Assembly (NCBI GenBank): GCA_002110465.1
Contig: NEED01000074.1
Coordinates: 1 to 38,165, forward strand
Source: an unicellular cyanobacterium SU2
GTDB taxonomy: Bacteria > Cyanobacteriota > Cyanobacteriia > Cyanobacteriales > Microcystaceae
DNA length: 38,165 nucleotides
Direction: 5' to 3'
Shown here: piece after piece, positions 35,614 through 38,165 of the stretch
How the letters are laid out: the number at the start of each line of letters is the position of its first letter
How positions within the stretch are numbered: position 1 is the stretch's first letter
Position numbers and translations under genes: made by a program
Notes under the pieces: model-generated
What the model was told of the DNA's origin: nothing
The model's database searches: none
The model's input: the letters and a program-made list of their open reading frames with translations, nothing else

Positions 35614-35639
35614 TAGAATTCAAGGATTCTATATTTTTT
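35614..35639 (+). terminator. Weak terminator candidate after parB
   Basis: TAGAAT (35614-35619) and ATTCTA (35626-35631) form a 6-bp stem with loop TCAAGG, followed by tatttttt. It lies 46 bp after the parB stop. The stem is short and AT-rich, so efficiency is doubtful; the next gene may be partly read through from parAB. Confidence 0.35.
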
Positions 35640-35670
35640 ATTAAAATCGAAAAAATTGGAAATAACCAAA

Positions 35671-35910
35671 ATGACTAAACAAAAATTATTTCAAGAAATA
35701 GCCTCGGAAGTAAAATTATTAGATAGCCTTGAACAAAAAGAAACATTTATCTTTATTGTTGGCGCGTTAACCTCTCGATTAATTAGTTTGAAAAAAGCAG
35801 CCGAAATTATGGAAATGACTTCTGATAAATTTTTAGAAATATTAGACTTAATGGAAATTGACTTTTCTTACTTATCCTCTGAAGATATCGAAATTGAAAA
35901 ACACTGGTAA
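35671..35910 (+). CDS. UPF0175-like antitoxin
   Basis: The protein has 79 residues from ATG 35671 (MTKQKLFQEIASEV); a TTG five codons upstream is a less likely start. The C-terminal half, SLKKAAEIMEMTSDKFLEIL followed by DLMEIDFSYLS, matches the helix-turn-helix-like core of UPF0175 proteins, which usually pair with DUF3368 PIN-like toxins. It precedes such a toxin by 6 bp, the standard antitoxin-first order. Expected role: neutralise the toxin and repress the operon, giving post-segregational stability next to parAB. Identification rests on the partner and this short motif. Confidence 0.7.
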   Translation: MTKQKLFQEIASEVKLLDSLEQKETFIFIVGALTSRLISLKKAAEIMEMTSDKFLEILDLMEIDFSYLSSEDIEIEKHW

Positions 35911-35916
35911 ATTAAT

Positions 35917-36399
35917 GTGAAAATTGTTTTTGACTCTTCTCCCTTGATTTTCTTATCCAAACTTAATTGGATTGAGACTTTTTTTAACACTGAAAGACAA
36001 AACTATATTTCTCAAGCTGTAGCCTCAGAAATTCAAGAAAAAAACGATAAAGCTAATAGTCAAGTGATTGCCTTGATTCTTAACAATCAACTACAAGTGA
36101 TTCAGCTATCTTCCTCCTCTTTAGTCAATCAATTAACTGAGAGATTAGGAAAAGGAGAATCAGAAGCGATCGCTTTAGCTATTCAACTTCAATCTGATTA
36201 TGTTATTATTGATGATAATGCGGCTCGAAAAGAAGCAATTAAATTAGGGTTAAAAGTTAAAGGAACACTAGCAATAATCAAAAAGATGGAACAGGAACAA
36301 AAGGTTAAACTTGATAATCTTGAGCAATTTTATCAACAATTACAGAGGATTAATTTTCGGGTAAATTATCAAATATTTAAAGCCATTTTTGAAGATTAA
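35917..36399 (+). CDS. DUF3368 PIN-like toxin
   Basis: The protein has 160 residues from GTG 35917. It carries the DUF3368/PIN pattern: D6 in IVFDSSPLIFL, E38 in VASEI, GKGESEAIALAIQ (E81, E83) and D99/D100 in YVIIDDNAARKEAIKLG. These acidic residues would bind metal in a PIN-type ribonuclease such as VapC. The ending FRVNYQIFKAIFE is typical of the family. It is co-transcribed with the upstream UPF0175-like gene, 6 bp away. RNA cleavage is inferred from the fold; the target is unknown. All expected acidic residues are present, so it is probably functional. Confidence 0.75.
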   Translation: MKIVFDSSPLIFLSKLNWIETFFNTERQNYISQAVASEIQEKNDKANSQVIALILNNQLQVIQLSSSSLVNQLTERLGKGESEAIALAIQLQSDYVIIDDNAARKEAIKLGLKVKGTLAIIKKMEQEQKVKLDNLEQFYQQLQRINFRVNYQIFKAIFED

Positions 36400-36434
36400 A
36401 CCGATAAGTAATAATTCAAGAATTTTTTGACATA

Positions 36435-36458
36435 TTAAGAATAACTATAATTTCTTAA
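36435..36458. terminator. Hairpin between convergent genes
   Basis: TTAAGAA (36435-36441) and TTCTTAA (36452-36458) form a 7-bp stem with a 10-base AT loop, in the 73-bp gap between the toxin gene and the convergent gene at 36473. The position suits a bidirectional terminator, but the stem is AT-only apart from one pair per arm. Confidence 0.35.
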
Positions 36459-36472
36459 ACTTTTGTTCATCT

Positions 36473-37306
36473 TCAACCATAAGCTTGCTCTAACACTTTC
36501 AGCATTTCTTCCTCTAACGGAGTCAAATAAGGACGCTCAATTTTCCCCAATAGTCCCAAGATTCCCTTAGCTGTTGCTTCTAACTCCTTCGACTGTTGCA
36601 ATCGCTCAATCCGCCCCTGAAGCTTTCGGATTGATTCACAGTCTTCTTCTGTATAATCCAACTCCTTCAAATACTCAATGTCAACCGCTTCAATTTCACT
36701 ATCCCATAACTTTATATCACAAGTATCGGATGAGATAGCCGTAACCACCGCCCAACAACCATTTTTACCCCGTAACTGAGGATTATCTTTTGAGATAATT
36801 CCCACCACTTCCCCCAATTCAAAAGAATTTGCCCCTGGTTGTCTTGTCAGTTGACGGACCACCTTTTTCACGATTTGATGAGATGGCACTTTCTCAGAGG
36901 CGATCGCTACTGCCTCTTCCCACGCTTGGACTTGAATTAATGGTTCTAAGACCCCCAAGGGTCTAACTTGGTATTCTGTCGTTGGTAGAATCTGACAACG
37001 ATTTGATGTCAAATTTTCGTAGATATTTGCTCCAGCGATTAGATAATCCGACTTTTGACGAGAATGACCGAATCGCTCCCGACAATATTGAGAAAAACTC
37101 GAATGGGTATCCCGATATAACCGCTTGTCTCGTAACTGTTGCAAGGCGAATCCTGCATTCCACACCGCCCCTGACACAATCGATTCTAATTCTTGCTTGA
37201 GTGCGGACTCCGATGGACTTAGGGGGTCAAAACCTGACTCTCGTTGACTCTCATCTTCATCTGTCACCACTTCAACATCTACTGTTTGAACTTGTCTTTT
37301 GGCCAC
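36473..37306 (-). CDS. Uncharacterised cyanobacterial plasmid-type protein
   Basis: I do not recognise a named function. From GTG 37306 it has 277 residues. Residues about 35-150 include LRDKRLYRDTHSSFSQYC, RQKSDYLIAGANIYENL, YQVRPLGVLEPL and VPSHQIVKKVVRQL, a helical layout like phage or plasmid proteins with a ParB- or DUF3102-like DNA-binding region. Residues about 160-210 look like a small beta domain (ELGEVVGIISKDN, CWAVVTAISSD). The C-terminus (about 220-277) is helical, possibly coiled coil. The frame stays open 27 codons further upstream (to 37387, ATC), with coding-like sequence IARYRRKRSSAKD, a strong TAAGGAGG just before it and no ordinary start codon, so the true N-terminus is uncertain. 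It lies downstream of the recombinase pseudogene on the same strand. Confidence 0.7.
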   Translation of the reverse strand: MAKRQVQTVDVEVVTDEDESQRESGFDPLSPSESALKQELESIVSGAVWNAGFALQQLRDKRLYRDTHSSFSQYCRERFGHSRQKSDYLIAGANIYENLTSNRCQILPTTEYQVRPLGVLEPLIQVQAWEEAVAIASEKVPSHQIVKKVVRQLTRQPGANSFELGEVVGIISKDNPQLRGKNGCWAVVTAISSDTCDIKLWDSEIEAVDIEYLKELDYTEEDCESIRKLQGRIERLQQSKELEATAKGILGLLGKIERPYLTPLEEEMLKVLEQAYG

Positions 37307-37396
37307 AGATTGTGAGAGTAATTGATCAAACTCAGCATCAGTAAAAGTATCTTTGGCTGAACTTCTTTTTCTTCGATATCTAGCGATCTCCTGTTT

Positions 37397-37404
37397 CCTC
37401 CTTA
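37397..37404 (-). promoter_or_regulatory. Strong Shine-Dalgarno without an obvious in-frame start
   Basis: Read on the minus strand, TAAGGAGG ends 9 bases before codon ATC (37387-37385) of the extended frame of the 36473 gene. An ATG at 37409 opens only a nine-codon frame (MSKEETGDR) that ends at TAG. This decides whether the gene's N-terminus is intact. Confidence 0.5.
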
Positions 37405-37430
37405 CTCATTAATCGTTGATCATACAATCA

Positions 37431-38165
37431 CTAAAAATCCGATTCAAGCAGTTCACTCAGTTCAAGCTGATCTTGACTGCGATTATCATCGTAAATCATC
37501 AAGGTATTCAAATTCTTGTGCCTCGATAATTTTTGAACTTTCCTGACATTTCCTTGACTTTTATCGAGTGCCGTGGTGATCGACGAGTGCCGAATTCGAT
37601 GGGGAGACATGGGCTTGCTGATCCCAGCCAACTTGCAATACCGACGGACAATTTTGTAAATGCCATCTCCACTTAAACGACAGCCGGCTGATTTAGAGTC
37701 TAGCGCAATAAATAAGGGGGCATCATAAGTAATGCCACGACTTCCTCTACTCTCTAACCATTCACACATCGCCTCAATCGTTTTCGGCGAAAGATCAACG
37801 GCTTGTTTTTCATTATGCCCTTTCCCTGTCACCCACAAATGACCGCTTGACGGCTTAAAATCTCCCACATTCAACAAACTTACCTCATTACGCCGCAGGG
37901 CATTTGACCATAACAACATTCTTCTATGCTAGATCTCGTTTTCCTTTCAAACAAGAAGCATCACACAACCCTAACACTTTTTTAAATTCTGATGGGGTAA
38001 TACCCGATGTATCTCGATAGGGTTTCAACTTCTCTGACGAAACCGCGTCTTTTAACGAAAACTGACATAACCCTAAACGATTCGCTGCTGAAATAAACGA
38101 TTTCACCGTACTAATTTTACGATTAATCGTAGTTGGGGCTAATCCCCGTTCCCTTAAATATCCTT
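37431..38165 (-). pseudogene. Tyrosine recombinase/integrase, frameshifted, runs off right edge
   Basis: Two adjacent frames together encode a phage-type integrase. The right part (to about 37924) gives a SAM-like core-binding domain (TTINRKISTVKSFISAANRL, then KGKRDLA) and stops at TAG. The left part, in another frame from 37919, gives the catalytic domain with all expected residues: R9 in NALRRNEV, K33 in VTGKGHNEK, H107 and R110 in SPHRIRHSS, H134 in LSRHKNL and Y143 in LMIYDDN. Removing one T near 37922 would join KRDLA to RRMLLWSNALRR with family-like spacing. A single-base insertion has therefore probably inactivated it, unless it is a sequencing error. The N-terminus lies beyond 38165. 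The gene suggests resolution or integration of the replicon. Confidence 0.8.

Noticed and set aside
36963-37200. Two short frames overlapping the 36473 gene
   Set aside because: Both are alternative-frame shadows of the longer minus-strand gene.

Overview
The window looks like a plasmid, or a plasmid-like mobile region, of an AT-rich cyanobacterium. The sequence supports this in three ways. The cyanobacterial octamer HIP1 (GCGATCGC) occurs nine times in 38 kb. One gene encodes a PEP-CTERM protein of cyanobacterial type. Cyanobacterial plasmid-style parA/parB genes sit next to a UPF0175/DUF3368 toxin-antitoxin pair. No rRNA or tRNA gene was seen. Genus is not claimed.

Left and centre (1-30,275, all genes on the minus strand) is an array of very large secreted-type proteins built from calcium-binding FG-GAP/VCBS beta-propeller repeats. 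Gene 1 (start 3427, running off the left edge) begins directly with a regular super-repeat: five 55-residue FG-GAP units plus one cadherin-like domain, at least three times. Genes 2 (4636-16920, 4094 aa) and 3 (17925-30275, about 4116 aa) are colinear paralogs. Their order is: propeller-like N-terminus, variable module, FG-GAP/VCBS, LamG, beta domains, integrin-alpha-like FG-GAP, VCBS, integrin-alpha-like FG-GAP, RTX-like Gly/Asp repeats, Calx-beta, choice-of-anchor-U-like, C-terminal type I secretion target. None has a signal peptide, so export through a type I (ABC/MFP/outer-membrane) machine is inferred; that machine is not in the window. Between genes 2 and 3 lies a small protein with a Sec signal peptide and a PEP-CTERM tail, which implies a second export and anchoring route at the same locus.

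The array is bordered by insertion-sequence debris. Between genes 1 and 2 (3.5-4.64 kb) are an IS1-like remnant nested in an IS630-like transposase pseudogene, a 49-bp hairpin insertion in that pseudogene, and the end of an IS5-like element that abuts the stop codon of gene 2. Right of gene 3 is a 5'-truncated DDE transposase, cut off by a complete IS5-type element (31683-33370, CTAG on both sides). A diverged 65-bp inverted repeat lies at both borders (3447-3511 and 30431-30495).

The right part (33.4-38.2 kb) is replicon-maintenance DNA: tandem palindromes, parA-parB, a toxin-antitoxin pair, an uncharacterised plasmid-type protein whose true start is unclear, and a frameshifted tyrosine recombinase running off the right edge. 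Together the picture is a mobile replicon carrying giant surface or extracellular matrix proteins as cargo.
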